Assembly (NCBI RefSeq): GCF_030818905.1
Contig: NZ_JAUTAZ010000001.1
Coordinates: 3,574,260 to 3,638,259, forward strand
DNA from: Microbacterium sp. SORGH_AS_0888
GTDB lineage: Bacteria > Actinomycetota > Actinomycetes > Actinomycetales > Microbacteriaceae
DNA: 64,000 nucleotides
Direction: 5' to 3'
Positions 43,493 to 52,233 of the stretch are shown in pieces (the stretch's first letter is position 1; each line of letters starts with the position of its first letter). The translations under genes and the position numbers were made by a program. The notes below the pieces were generated by a model. It did not search any database. It was not told the DNA's origin and saw nothing but the letters and a program-made list of their open reading frames with translations.

Positions 43493-45153
43493 GCCAGACG
43501 CTCGAGCATGGCCTGCGCGCCCTCGTGCAGCACGGCGAGCCGGGATGCGGCATCCGCGGGGTCGTCACCGCGCACGTCGAGATACAGCTTGAGCTTCGGC
43601 TCGGTGCCGCTCGGGCGCACGATGACCCGTGAGCCGTCGGCCAGCCAGAGGCGCAGCACATCCCCGGGCGGCAGGTCTTCGAACCCGTTCAGGAGGTCGT
43701 CCACGCGCTGGACGGCGACCGTGCCGATCGTCTCGGGGTGCTGTGCCCGCAGTGCCCGCATGATCTGCGCGATCGTGCCGACGTCCTCGACGCGCACCGA
43801 GATCTGGTCGCTGGCGAACGAGCCGAAGGTGCGGTCGAACTCGTCGAGGAGGTCCTGCAGGCTCCTGCCCTCGCCGCGAGCCTCGGACACGAGACCGAGC
43901 ATCGCGGCGGCGGCCGAGATGCCGTCCTTGTCGCGCACCGTCTCGGGGTTCACGAGGTAGCCGAGCGCCTCCTCGAACCCGTAGACGAGGCCGGGGGCGC
44001 GCGAGATCCACTTGAAGCCCGTCAGGGTCGCCGTGAAGCCGAGACCGTAGTGCTCTGCGATCGCGGCCAGCCCGGGGGAGGAGACGAGCGAGCAGGCGAG
44101 CGTCGCCGTGGCGCCGGCCCCGGATGCCGCCGCATGCCTTGCCGCGCGCCATCCGAGCAGCAGACCGATCTGGTTCCCCGTCAGGCGGCGCCAGCCGCCG
44201 GGGGCGTCGGCATCCGGAACCGCGACCGCGAGTCGGTCGGCGTCGGGGTCGTTCGCGAGCACGAGCTCGGCCCGCGCCTCCCGTGCGGTCTCGAACGCGA
44301 GGTCCATCGCCCCGGGCTCCTCGGGATTGGGGAAGGAGACCGTCGGGAAGGCCGCATCGGGGTGCAGCTGCGCGTCGACCGTGACCGGCGCGGGATACCC
44401 GGCCGCGGCCAGGATCCGGGAGAGCGTCTCCCACCCGACGCCGTGCATCGCGGTGTACACCCAGCGCAGCCCCGCCGCTCCGGCGGGGGCGGGCGCGACC
44501 GCGCTCGTCTGGGCGACATAGGCGGTCACGACCGACTCCGGGGCGATCTCATACCCGGTCACCCGGGGCAGATCACGGATGTCGCCCGCGGCCACCCGGT
44601 CGATGCAGGCCGCGATCCGGCCGTCCGCGGGGGAGACGATCTGCGATCCGCCGTCGGCGTCGCCCAGGTAGACCTTGTAGCCGTTGTCGTTCGGCGGGTT
44701 GTGGCTGGCCGTGACCATGACCCCTGCGGCCGCGTCGAGGTGCCGCACGGCGAAGGCGAGCACCGGGGTCGGCAGGGTGCGGGGCAGCAGGACGGCGCGC
44801 AGCCCCGCGCCGGCGAAGATCTCCGCCGAGTCGCGCGCGAACACCTCGGAGTTGCGGCGTCCGTCGTAGCCCACGACGACCGTGGGCGTCTCTCCGCCGG
44901 CCCGCTCGGCGAGGTACGCCGCCAGGCCCGCGGCGGCCTGCGTCACGAGCACGCGGTTCATGCGGTTCGGTCCGGCGCCCAGCTCGCCGCGCAGCCCCGC
45001 CGTGCCGAACGCCAGCCGCGCGGCGAACCGGTCCGCGAGCGGGGCGGGCTCGCCGGCCTCGGCCCGCGCGATGAGGGCGTCGAGCTCGGCGCGGGTCTCC
45101 GCATCCGGGTCCTGGTCGCGCCACGCCCGGGCGGCGTCGAGAAGCGTGGTCAC
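43489..45153 (-). CDS. Phosphohexomutase/phosphopentomutase-type phosphosugar mutase
   Basis: A 554-residue alpha-D-phosphohexomutase superfamily enzyme. The active serine is in MVTASHNPPNDNGYK, the metal loop is NDPDADRL, the sugar loop is GFEEALGYLV and the phosphate loop is RPSGTEPKLKL. GTG 45153 overlaps the punA stop. Coupled to punA, it may interconvert (deoxy)ribose 1- and 5-phosphates released by nucleoside phosphorolysis. The family also includes phosphoglucomutase and phosphomannomutase, and substrate is not decided by these motifs. The mycobacterial neighbour of punA is annotated pmmB, as I recall. Confidence 0.88.
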   Translation of the reverse strand: MTTLLDAARAWRDQDPDAETRAELDALIARAEAGEPAPLADRFAARLAFGTAGLRGELGAGPNRMNRVLVTQAAAGLAAYLAERAGGETPTVVVGYDGRRNSEVFARDSAEIFAGAGLRAVLLPRTLPTPVLAFAVRHLDAAAGVMVTASHNPPNDNGYKVYLGDADGGSQIVSPADGRIAACIDRVAAGDIRDLPRVTGYEIAPESVVTAYVAQTSAVAPAPAGAAGLRWVYTAMHGVGWETLSRILAAAGYPAPVTVDAQLHPDAAFPTVSFPNPEEPGAMDLAFETAREARAELVLANDPDADRLAVAVPDADAPGGWRRLTGNQIGLLLGWRAARHAAASGAGATATLACSLVSSPGLAAIAEHYGLGFTATLTGFKWISRAPGLVYGFEEALGYLVNPETVRDKDGISAAAAMLGLVSEARGEGRSLQDLLDEFDRTFGSFASDQISVRVEDVGTIAQIMRALRAQHPETIGTVAVQRVDDLLNGFEDLPPGDVLRLWLADGSRVIVRPSGTEPKLKLYLDVRGDDPADAASRLAVLHEGAQAMLERLA

Positions 45154-45974
45154 AGCGCCTCGATCACGCGGGCCAGCAGCGCCGAGATCACCGGCTCCGC
45201 CTCGCGTCCCGCCTCGATGACCTCGGCATGGCTGAGCGGGGTTGGGGAGATCCCCGCCGCGAGGTTCGTGATGAGCGAGAAGCCCAGCACCTCCATGCCC
45301 GCCTGGCGGGCCGCGATCGCCTCGAGCGCGGTCGACATGCCGACGATGTGGCCGCCGATCGCCTTCGCCATCTGCACCTCGGCCGGCGTCTCGTACTGCG
45401 GGCCGCGGAACTGGCAGTAGACGCCCTCGTCCAGGGTCGGGTCGATCGTGCGGGCGATGTCGCGCAGCCGCCTCGCGTACAGGTCCGTGAGGTCGATGAA
45501 GGTGGCGCCCTCGAGCGGCGAGTCGCCCGTGAGGTTGATGTGGTCGCTGATGAGCACGGGCTGGCCGGGCTTCCACGTGGGCGTGATGCCGCCTGCGCCG
45601 TTGGTGAGCACCATGATGCGGGCGCCGGTCGCGGCGGCGGTGCGCACGCTGTGCACGACGCGCCGCGGTCCGTGACCCTCGTAGTAGTGCGTGCGCGCCC
45701 CGATCACGAGCACCCGGGTGCCGTTGGGGGCGAGGATGCTGCGGATCGTGCCCACGTGGCCCTCGAGGGCCGGCTTGCTGAACCCGGTTATCGCGGTGGC
45801 CGGGACCGTGGCCACGGTCTCGCCCACGAGCTCGGCGGCCTTGCCCCAGCCGCTGCCGAGCGTCAGGGCGATGTCGTGCCGGTCGACCCCGGTCTCCCGG
45901 GCGATGTCGTCGGCGGCGGCGCGCGCGATCTCGAAGGGGTCTGCCGTGGGGTCGTCGAGCGGGTTCGCGGTCAT
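45150..45974 (-). CDS. punA: Purine nucleoside phosphorylase
   Basis: Cleaves purine nucleosides with phosphate to base and (deoxy)ribose 1-phosphate. The 274-residue product has the trimeric family's features: LTLGSGWGKAAELV, GARTHYYEGHGPRRV, LTNGAGGITPTWKPG, DHINLTGDSPLEG, YCQFRGPQYETPAEV, GMSTALEAIAARQAG and SLITNLAAG (purine-site N and T/E). ATG 45974 has a TAGAGT box seven bases upstream and no Shine-Dalgarno, so it is probably leaderless. It overlaps the mutase gene by four bases. Confidence 0.94.
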   Translation of the reverse strand: MTANPLDDPTADPFEIARAAADDIARETGVDRHDIALTLGSGWGKAAELVGETVATVPATAITGFSKPALEGHVGTIRSILAPNGTRVLVIGARTHYYEGHGPRRVVHSVRTAAATGARIMVLTNGAGGITPTWKPGQPVLISDHINLTGDSPLEGATFIDLTDLYARRLRDIARTIDPTLDEGVYCQFRGPQYETPAEVQMAKAIGGHIVGMSTALEAIAARQAGMEVLGFSLITNLAAGISPTPLSHAEVIEAGREAEPVISALLARVIEAL

Positions 45975-45981
45975 AGGCACC

Positions 45982-45987
45982 ACTCTA
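45982..45987 (-). promoter_or_regulatory. Putative -10 box (TAGAGT) for leaderless punA
   Basis: TAGAGT lies on the minus strand, 7 bases before ATG 45974. Confidence 0.5.
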
Positions 45988-46036
45988 AATCTCACCCCGC
46001 GCGTGCATCGTGCGCGTTTCACGCCCGGGTGTGGCG

Positions 46037-46056
46037 GCGTCCGGCCGGCCGGACGC
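46037..46056. repeat. Perfect 20-bp palindrome
   Basis: GCGTCCGGCCGGCCGGACGC is its own complement. It lies between punA and lpdA, next to the larger inverted repeat at 46063-46142. Confidence 0.75.
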
Positions 46057-46062
46057 GGCATC

Positions 46063-46142
46063 CGCACCTGCGGGGATCCTGCGGGGCGCGCCGTCGATCG
46101 CCCGCCGTGCGCGGCGTGTCGGACACGATCCCCGCACGTGCG
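46063..46142. repeat. 80-bp inverted-repeat element (family D, single copy here)
   Basis: CGCACCTGCGGGGATC (46063-46078) and GATCCCCGCACGTGCG (46127-46142) are 16-bp arms with one mismatch, enclosing 48 bp. Size and arm length match the 75-79 bp palindromes elsewhere in the window though the sequence differs. It is in the divergent punA/lpdA intergenic region. Confidence 0.65.
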
Positions 46143-46211
46143 GAGAGCCGCCACCGCCGCGCGGGCGGACCCCTGTGCGCGGGCACCCGGATCGCACGGA
46201 AGAATGGAGGC

Positions 46212-47663
46212 ATGTCCCTGAGCTTCGAGCATGCGCAGAGCGTCGCCATCATCGGCGGCGGACCCGGTGGATACGAGGCGGCGCTGGCCGCCGCTCAGCT
46301 CGGGGCGGAGGTGACCCTCGTCGAGCGCGCGGGCGTCGGAGGCGCGGCCGTCATCACGGATGTCGTCCCCTCCAAGTCGCTCATCGCCACGGCGGATGCG
46401 GCGGTGGCCATCGCCGCGTCGGGCGACCTCGGCGTGCAGCTGTTCGCGCGCGGCGCCGACGGCAAGCCGCTGACGCCCGAGATCGCGATCAACCTCAGCG
46501 CGGTCAACAAGCGGCTGCTCTCCCTCGCTCGGCAGCAGTCCGACGACATGCGCTCCTCGCTCGTGGAGGCGGGCGTGCGCATCGTCTCCGGTCACGGACG
46601 TCTCGAGGGCCGTGACGCCGTCGTGGTCTCCACCGGTCCCGGCGGCACCGACTTCGACCGGATCGAGGCCGACACGCTCGTCGTCTCGGTGGGCGCCTCG
46701 CCGCGGGAGCTCCCGAGCGCGAAGCCCGACGGCGACCGCATCCTCACCTGGACCCAGCTCTACGACATGAAGAGCCTGCCCGAGCACCTCATCGTCGTGG
46801 GATCGGGTGTCACGGGCGCCGAGTTCGCCTCGGCCTACATGAACCTCGGCGCCAAGGTCACGCTCGTCTCCAGCCGCGACCAGGTGCTCCCGGGCGAGGA
46901 CCCGGACGCGGCGGCCGTGCTCGAGAAGGTGTTCAAGCGCGGGGGGATGACGCTGCTCTCGAAGGCCCGCGCGGACAGCGTGGTGCGCACCGATGCGGGG
47001 GTTCTCGTGACCCTCGCCGACGGCCGCACGGTCGAGGGGAGCCACTGCCTGCTCGCGGTGGGATCGATCCCCAACACGCGCGGCATCGGTCTGGAGGAGG
47101 CGGGCGTCGAGCTCACCGACTCCGGGCACATCCGTGTGAACCGGGTCGCACGCACCTCGGTGCCCAACATCTACGCGGCCGGCGACTGCACGACCTTCGT
47201 GCCCCTGGCCTCGGTCGCCGCGATGCAGGGGCGCACGGCGATCTTCCACGCGCTGGGGGATGTCGTCATCCCGCTGGAGCAGCGCCGCATCACCGCGAAC
47301 ATCTTCACGGCGCCGGAGATCGCGACGGTCGGACTGCAGGAGAAGGACATCGCGGCGGGGGCGGTCAACGGCGTCGTGCACAAGCTGCCGCTGTCCGCGA
47401 ACCCCCGGGCGAAGATGATCGGCATCAAGGACGGCTTCGTCAAGATCATCGCCCGTGCCGGCAGTGGAACGATCATCGGCGGCGTGATCGTCGGCCCGCG
47501 CGCCTCGGACATGATCTACCCGATCGCGATCGCCGTCGAGCGGCGCCTCACGGTCGACCAGCTCTCGCGCGTCTTCGCGGTGTACCCCTCCCTCTCGGGC
47601 AGCATCACCGACGCCGTCCGCGCCATGCACCTCGTCGAGCGCACGGAGGGCGAGGAGAACTGA
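46212..47663 (+). CDS. lpdA: LpdA-type flavoprotein (dihydrolipoamide dehydrogenase homologue lacking redox cysteines; probable NAD(P)H-quinone reductase)
   Basis: A 483-residue pyridine-nucleotide disulfide oxidoreductase fold. FAD motif VAIIGGGPGGYEAALAAAQ, NAD motif VVGSGVTGAEFASAYMNLGA, second FAD motif IYAAGDCT. Where lipoamide dehydrogenases have a CxxxxC pair before the IPSK, this protein reads GVGGAAVITDVVPSK (41-55), so neither cysteine is present, and the C-terminal His-Glu pair is also replaced (AVYPSLSGS). Dithiol chemistry is therefore impossible. The mycobacterial LpdA, similarly altered, reduces quinones. ATG 46212 follows TGGAGG. It stands alone and is not with pyruvate dehydrogenase genes. 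Confidence 0.88.
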   Translation: MSLSFEHAQSVAIIGGGPGGYEAALAAAQLGAEVTLVERAGVGGAAVITDVVPSKSLIATADAAVAIAASGDLGVQLFARGADGKPLTPEIAINLSAVNKRLLSLARQQSDDMRSSLVEAGVRIVSGHGRLEGRDAVVVSTGPGGTDFDRIEADTLVVSVGASPRELPSAKPDGDRILTWTQLYDMKSLPEHLIVVGSGVTGAEFASAYMNLGAKVTLVSSRDQVLPGEDPDAAAVLEKVFKRGGMTLLSKARADSVVRTDAGVLVTLADGRTVEGSHCLLAVGSIPNTRGIGLEEAGVELTDSGHIRVNRVARTSVPNIYAAGDCTTFVPLASVAAMQGRTAIFHALGDVVIPLEQRRITANIFTAPEIATVGLQEKDIAAGAVNGVVHKLPLSANPRAKMIGIKDGFVKIIARAGSGTIIGGVIVGPRASDMIYPIAIAVERRLTVDQLSRVFAVYPSLSGSITDAVRAMHLVERTEGEEN

Positions 47664-47732
47664 CGGCAGCCGGCCCGGCGCGTCCGAGGGGACGTGCGCC
47701 GGACCGGCGAGGGGATGTCGTGGGGGCAGCCG

Positions 47733-49499
47733 TCAGCTGATCGTGAGCAGCTGGTGTCCCGCGGAGACGGTCGAGCCCGGGCTCGCGTCGATCGCGCCGA
47801 TGACGCCGTCCTTGTGCGCCTGGATGGGCTGTTCCATCTTCATCGCCTCGAGCACGACCACGAGGTCGCCCTTGAGCACCTGCTGGCCCTGCTCGACCGC
47901 CACCTTGACGACGGTCGCCTGCATCGGGGAGGTGACGGCGTCGCCCGACGCGCCGGCCATGCCGGTGCGCTGGTGCGAGCGGCGCGAGGGCGGCACGGCG
48001 GCGGGTCGTCCGGGCGCGATCGGAGAGGCGGCGATCCGGTCGGGCAGGCTGACCTCGAGGCGCTTGCCCCCGACCTCGACGACGACCGTGTGACGCGCCT
48101 CGGCGGGTGCCGGGTCGCCGAGCTCGCCGTCCCAGGCGGGGATGTCGTTGACGAACTCGGTCTCGATCCACCGCGTGTACACGCCGAAGTGGCCGTCCTC
48201 CGCCGTGAAGGCGGGGTCGCGCACGACCTTGCGGTGGAAGGGCAGCACGGTGGGCAGCCCGGCGACCTCGAACTCGTCGAGCGCGCGTCGGGCGCGCTCG
48301 AGGGCTTCCTCGCGGTCGCGGCCGGTGATGATGATCTTGGCGAGCAGCGAGTCGAAGGCGCCCGAGACGGTGTCGCCGGCGGTCACGCCGGAGTCGAGCC
48401 GGAGGCCGGGACCGCCGAACGTCTTGAAGACGTGGATGGGGCCGGGCTGCGGCAGGAACCCGCGGCCCGGGTCCTCGCCGTTGATGCGGAACTCGATCGA
48501 GTGCCCGATCGGCTCCGGATCGACGTCCTCGAGCGTGCCGCCCTCGGCGATGCGGAACTGCTCGCGCACGAGGTCGATCCCGGTGACCTCCTCCGAGACC
48601 GGGTGCTCGACCTGGAGTCGCGTGTTGACCTCGAGGAAGGAGATCGTGCCGTCGGCGCCGATCAGGAACTCGCACGTGCCGGCGCCCACGTAGCCGACCT
48701 CGCGGAGGATCGCCTTGGAGGCCTCGTACAGCGTGCGGTTCTGCGCGTCGCTGAGGAACGGCGCGGGAGCCTCCTCCACGAGCTTCTGGTGACGGCGCTG
48801 CAGCGAGCAGTCGCGGGTGGAGACGATGACGACCGTGCCCTCGGCATCCGCCAGGCACTGGGTCTCGACGTGACGCGGGCGGTCGAGGTACTTCTCGACG
48901 AAGCACTCGCCGCGGCCGAACGCCGTGACCGCCTCGCGGGTGGCGGACTCGAACAGCTCCTCGATCTCGTCGAGCTCACGGGCGACCTTGAGGCCGCGCC
49001 CGCCGCCGCCGTAGGCCGCCTTGATCGCGATCGGCAGTCCGACCTCGCGCGCGAACGCCGTGACCTCGGAGGCGTCGGCCACCGGTCCCGGTGTGCCGGG
49101 TGCGAGCGGGGCGCCGACCTTCTCCGCGACGCGGCGGGCGGTGACCTTGTCGCCCAGCGCCTCGATCGCCTCGGGCGGGGGGCCGATCCACACGAGACCG
49201 GCGGCGATCACGGCGCGGGCGAAGTCGGCGTTCTCGGCGAGGAAGCCGTAGCCGGGGTGCACGGCGTCCGCGCCCGATCGGCGGGCGACCGAGAGGATCT
49301 TCTCGATCGAGAGGTAGGTGTCGGCGCTCGTCGCGCCGTCGAGGGCGTAGGCCTCGTCGGCCAGTCGGACGTGCAGGGCGTCGCGGTCCTGATCGGCGTA
49401 CACGGCGACGGCGGCGCGTCCGGAGTCGCGTGCGGCACGGATGATGCGGACGGCGATCTCGCCGCGGTTCGCGATGAGGACCTTGGCGATTTCTGGCAT
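47733..49499 (-). CDS. accA3: Acyl-CoA carboxylase alpha subunit (biotin carboxylase + biotin carboxyl carrier)
   Basis: A 588-residue biotin-dependent subunit supplying carboxybiotin to acyl-CoA carboxylases. The N-terminal biotin carboxylase domain opens with [23 protein letters not shown]-grasp motifs include [15 protein letters not shown] and HVETQCLAD, and [16 protein letters not shown] is diagnostic. The C-terminal carrier domain has the biotin lysine K554 in [11 protein letters not shown]. It starts at ATG 49499 with TAGGCT seven bases upstream. Partner subunits accD and accE and the biotin ligase birA lie 5-8 kb away on the same window. Confidence 0.94.
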   Translation of the reverse strand: MPEIAKVLIANRGEIAVRIIRAARDSGRAAVAVYADQDRDALHVRLADEAYALDGATSADTYLSIEKILSVARRSGADAVHPGYGFLAENADFARAVIAAGLVWIGPPPEAIEALGDKVTARRVAEKVGAPLAPGTPGPVADASEVTAFAREVGLPIAIKAAYGGGGRGLKVARELDEIEELFESATREAVTAFGRGECFVEKYLDRPRHVETQCLADAEGTVVIVSTRDCSLQRRHQKLVEEAPAPFLSDAQNRTLYEASKAILREVGYVGAGTCEFLIGADGTISFLEVNTRLQVEHPVSEEVTGIDLVREQFRIAEGGTLEDVDPEPIGHSIEFRINGEDPGRGFLPQPGPIHVFKTFGGPGLRLDSGVTAGDTVSGAFDSLLAKIIITGRDREEALERARRALDEFEVAGLPTVLPFHRKVVRDPAFTAEDGHFGVYTRWIETEFVNDIPAWDGELGDPAPAEARHTVVVEVGGKRLEVSLPDRIAASPIAPGRPAAVPPSRRSHQRTGMAGASGDAVTSPMQATVVKVAVEQGQQVLKGDLVVVLEAMKMEQPIQAHKDGVIGAIDASPGSTVSAGHQLLTIS

Positions 49500-49506
49500 G
49501 ACTGTC

Positions 49507-49512
49507 AGCCTA
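49507..49512 (-). promoter_or_regulatory. Putative -10 box (TAGGCT) for leaderless accA3
   Basis: TAGGCT lies on the minus strand, 7 bases before ATG 49499. Confidence 0.5.
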
Positions 49513-49577
49513 CAGAGGCGATCCGCCCATATTTTGCAAGCACCCTACAAGGTCGCGGGTGGATCGTGTGGGGTTCT

Positions 49578-50216
49578 CTACGAACGGTTCCAGAGGTCGG
49601 GCCAGGACACTCCCAGCTCCGCGACGAGTCGGCGGAGCGTGGACAGCGACATCCCCACGACGGTCGAGGGGTCGCCCTCGACGCGCGTGATGAAGGCGCC
49701 GCCCAGGCTGTCCACCGTGAACGCCCCCGCCACCAGCAGCGGCTCGCCGGTCGCGACGTAGGCGTCGATCTCCGCGTCGGTGACGTCGTCCGCGAAGGTG
49801 ACGGACGCGGCGGCCACGGCGTGCGCCTCGCCGGGCGCCGCCCCGGGACTCAGCCGCACGACGCAGTGGCCGGAGTGCAGGGTGCCCGTCCGCCCGCGCA
49901 TGTCGTGCCACCGCGCCGTCGCCGCCTCGGGGGTGTAGGGCTTGCCGAGGATCTCGCCGCCGAGCTCGAACATCGAGTCGCCGCCGATCACGAGCCCCTC
50001 GAAGCCGGGGTCGAGGGTCGCCGCGACCGCGGCGGCCTTGCGGCGGGCGAGCAGCAGCACGTGCTCGTCGGGGGAGAGGGTGCGGGCCTCCGCATGCTCG
50101 ACCGCCGCGATCACGGCCTCCTCGTCGACGTCCGGGGCCGCCGTCTCCGGCTCGATGCCCGCCTGCCGCAGGAGCATGAGCCGGGCGGGGGAGGTGGAGG
50201 CGAGCAGGACGCGCAT
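49578..50216 (-). CDS. maf: Maf-family nucleotide pyrophosphatase
   Basis: A 212-residue house-cleaning enzyme that hydrolyses non-canonical nucleoside triphosphates to monophosphates. LLASTSPARLMLLRQAGIEP is the N-terminal signature, VIGGDSMFELGGEILGKPYTPEAA the metal/substrate block, and GDPSTVVGMSLSTLRRL the C-terminal block. Maf proteins are usually about 190-210 residues. ATG 50216 follows TAGCGT by six bases. It is transcribed toward accA3, 78 bases away. Confidence 0.92.
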   Translation of the reverse strand: MRVLLASTSPARLMLLRQAGIEPETAAPDVDEEAVIAAVEHAEARTLSPDEHVLLLARRKAAAVAATLDPGFEGLVIGGDSMFELGGEILGKPYTPEAATARWHDMRGRTGTLHSGHCVVRLSPGAAPGEAHAVAAASVTFADDVTDAEIDAYVATGEPLLVAGAFTVDSLGGAFITRVEGDPSTVVGMSLSTLRRLVAELGVSWPDLWNRS

Positions 50217-50222
50217 GCGCCC

Positions 50223-50228
50223 ACGCTA
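50223..50228 (-). promoter_or_regulatory. Putative -10 box (TAGCGT) for leaderless maf
   Basis: TAGCGT lies on the minus strand, 6 bases before ATG 50216. Confidence 0.5.
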
Positions 50229-50271
50229 CCGGCCGCGGACCGGCGCCCGTGATGTGTGCGAGGCTCGGAGG

Positions 50272-51561
50272 ATGGATGCGGGTGAGCACATCGATCTCGA
50301 GATCACCGGGGTCGCGCACGGCGGCGTGTTCGTCGGCCGGCACGAGGGGCGCGTCGTGTTCGTGCCGGACACGCTCCCGGGCGAGCGGGTGCGGGTGCGT
50401 CTGACCGAGACGCGCAAGAAGAGCTTCTGGCGCGGCGAGGTGGCAGAGGTCCTCACGGCCTCGCCCGACCGCCGGCCGCACGTGTGGGCGCAGGCGGGGC
50501 TGGACCACCCCGCACCCGAGCGGCCGGGCGGAGCCGATTTCGGCCACATCGAGCTCGAACGGCAGCGTTCGCTCAAACGGGACGTCGTGCGCGACGCGCT
50601 CGCGCGGATCGGGCGACTCGACGTGCCGGTGGAGATCGAGGGCGCCCGGCCTCGGGTGGACGCGAACGGCGAGGTCACCGCGACCGAGAGCGCGGACGGG
50701 ACCGGCTGGCGGACCCGTGTCAGCCTGCACGTCGACGAGGACGGTCGCGTCGGCCCCTACGCGGCGCGCAGTCACACCGTCGTGCCGGTGTCCGAGCTGC
50801 CGCTCGCGACTGCGGCCGTCGCACGCGCCGCCGCACGACTTCGGGGGACGAAGCCCGGTCGCATCGACCTGGTCCAGCCCGCCGACGGGCGCGTGCGCGT
50901 GCTGCCGCGGCCGGCCGGGGCGCCGGCCGACCCGCTCGTGCGCGAGACGGTCGTGGAGACGGCCGGCGATCGGGAGTTCCGCCTCGATGCGGGCGGCTTC
51001 TGGCAGGTGCACCGGCTGGCCGCATCCACCCTGCACGCCATGGTCACCGAGAGCCTGGCCGGACTGGGCGGGCTCGACGGGGACGCCCGGCACCTCGACC
51101 TCTACGGCGGCGTCGGCCTGTTCGCCGCGGCGATCGGGGCCCTCATCGGGCCCGGCGCGAAGGTCACGACCGTCGAGTCCGACGAGCGCGCCACGGAGCA
51201 CGCGGGCGCCAACCTCGCCGACTGGGTCGGGGCGCGCGCCGAGACCGCCCGCGTCGAGCGCTGGCTCGCCCAGCTCCAGGCGACCGCGAGCCCCGCCGAG
51301 CGCGCCCGCATCTCGGACGGGGTCGTCGTTCTCGACCCGCCCCGCTCGGGGGCCGGGATCGAGGTGACCCGTGCGGTGGCCCGGCTGACGCCGCGCGCCG
51401 TCGTCTACGTCGCCTGCGATCCGGTGGCGCTCGCCCGAGACCTCGCGGTGTTCGCCGAGGCGGGGTATCGGGCGGACGAGGTCCGCGCCGTCGATCTGTT
51501 CCCGCACTCGCACCACATCGAGGCGGTCACGACGCTCATCCCCGTCGACCGGCGCGGCTAG
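50272..51561 (+). CDS. TrmA/RlmD-type class I SAM-dependent RNA (uracil-5-)methyltransferase
   Basis: A 429-residue enzyme. An N-terminal TRAM domain (LEITGVAHGGVFVGRHEGR, about 7-60) leads to a central insert and a Rossmann methyltransferase domain: DLYGGVGLFAAAIGALIG (SAM loop), TVESDERATEHAGANL, VVVLDPPRSGAG (motif IV) and YVACDPVALARDLAVF, where the cysteine is the expected nucleophile. The target (tRNA m5U54 or 23S rRNA) is not clear, and no iron-sulfur cysteine cluster is obvious. ATG 50272 follows CGGAGG. It is divergent from maf; its stop TAG is shared with the -10 box of the response regulator. Confidence 0.87.
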   Translation: MDAGEHIDLEITGVAHGGVFVGRHEGRVVFVPDTLPGERVRVRLTETRKKSFWRGEVAEVLTASPDRRPHVWAQAGLDHPAPERPGGADFGHIELERQRSLKRDVVRDALARIGRLDVPVEIEGARPRVDANGEVTATESADGTGWRTRVSLHVDEDGRVGPYAARSHTVVPVSELPLATAAVARAAARLRGTKPGRIDLVQPADGRVRVLPRPAGAPADPLVRETVVETAGDREFRLDAGGFWQVHRLAASTLHAMVTESLAGLGGLDGDARHLDLYGGVGLFAAAIGALIGPGAKVTTVESDERATEHAGANLADWVGARAETARVERWLAQLQATASPAERARISDGVVVLDPPRSGAGIEVTRAVARLTPRAVVYVACDPVALARDLAVFAEAGYRADEVRAVDLFPHSHHIEAVTTLIPVDRRG

Positions 51562-51564
51562 CAT
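51559..51564 (+). promoter_or_regulatory. Putative -10 box (TAGCAT) for the response regulator gene
   Basis: TAGCAT, whose TAG is the stop codon of the preceding gene, ends 6 bases before ATG 51571. It decides between that ATG and a GTG at 51565. Confidence 0.45.
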
Positions 51565-51570
51565 GTGGCC

Positions 51571-52233
51571 ATGACGCGCGTCGCCTTCATCGACGACCAC
51601 GAGTCGGTGCGCCTCGGGGTCGAAGCCGCGTGCCTGCGCGCGGGCGGCACGGACATCGTGTTCTCGGGAGCGTCCGTCACCCACTACCTCGCCTGGCGGC
51701 ATCGCGAGGGGGCACCGCCCGCCGACGTCGTCGTGCTCGATCTGACCCTCGGCGACGGCACGACCGTGACCGAGAACGTCACCCGCGTCACCGAGGACGG
51801 CTCGAGCGTCATCATCTACAGCGTCGCCGACCGCCCCGCCGCGGTGCGCGAGGCGCTGGCCGCGGGGGCGGTGGGCGTCGTGGGGAAGTCGTCGCCCATC
51901 GAGGACGTCGTGGCGGCGATCGCGGCCGTCGGGAGGGGAGACGTGCTCACGGGCGTCGAGTGGGCGAGCGCCGTCGACGGCGACCGCGAGTTCGCCGCAG
52001 CCCAGCTGTCGGCCCGGGAGCGCGAGGTCCTGCGTCTGTACGCGGCGGGGCTGCCGCTGAAGATCGTCGCCGACCGACTCGGGATCGCGTTCTCGACCGC
52101 CAAGGAGAACATCACCCGGATCCGGCTCAAGTACACGGATGTCGGTCGTCCGGCTCCCACGAAGGTCGACCTCCACCGGCGCGCCCTCGAGGACGGCATC
52201 CTCTCCGACGAGGTCGCCGGTCGTGCCCGCTAA
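51571..52233 (+). CDS. LuxR/NarL-family response regulator
   Basis: A 220-residue two-component regulator. The receiver domain has acidic pocket residues in AFIDDHESVR, phospho-acceptor D57 in VVVLDLTLGDG, and K106 in VVGKSS. The C-terminal HTH reads LSAREREVLRLYAAGLPLKI and continues IAFSTAKENITRIRLKY. In many NarL relatives the recognition helix contains TVKNH or TVKTH; here it is TAKENI. The gene overlaps the histidine kinase start by 11 bases and heads a three-gene operon, so the kinase is its likely partner. Confidence 0.9.
   Translation: MTRVAFIDDHESVRLGVEAACLRAGGTDIVFSGASVTHYLAWRHREGAPPADVVVLDLTLGDGTTVTENVTRVTEDGSSVIIYSVADRPAAVREALAAGAVGVVGKSSPIEDVVAAIAAVGRGDVLTGVEWASAVDGDREFAAAQLSAREREVLRLYAAGLPLKIVADRLGIAFSTAKENITRIRLKYTDVGRPAPTKVDLHRRALEDGILSDEVAGRAR

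Noticed and set aside
49507..49577. Possible BioQ/BirA-type biotin operator ahead of accA3
   Set aside because: No TGAAC-N3-GTTAC-like symmetry was found in the 78-base maf-accA3 spacer; only the TAGGCT box is supportable.
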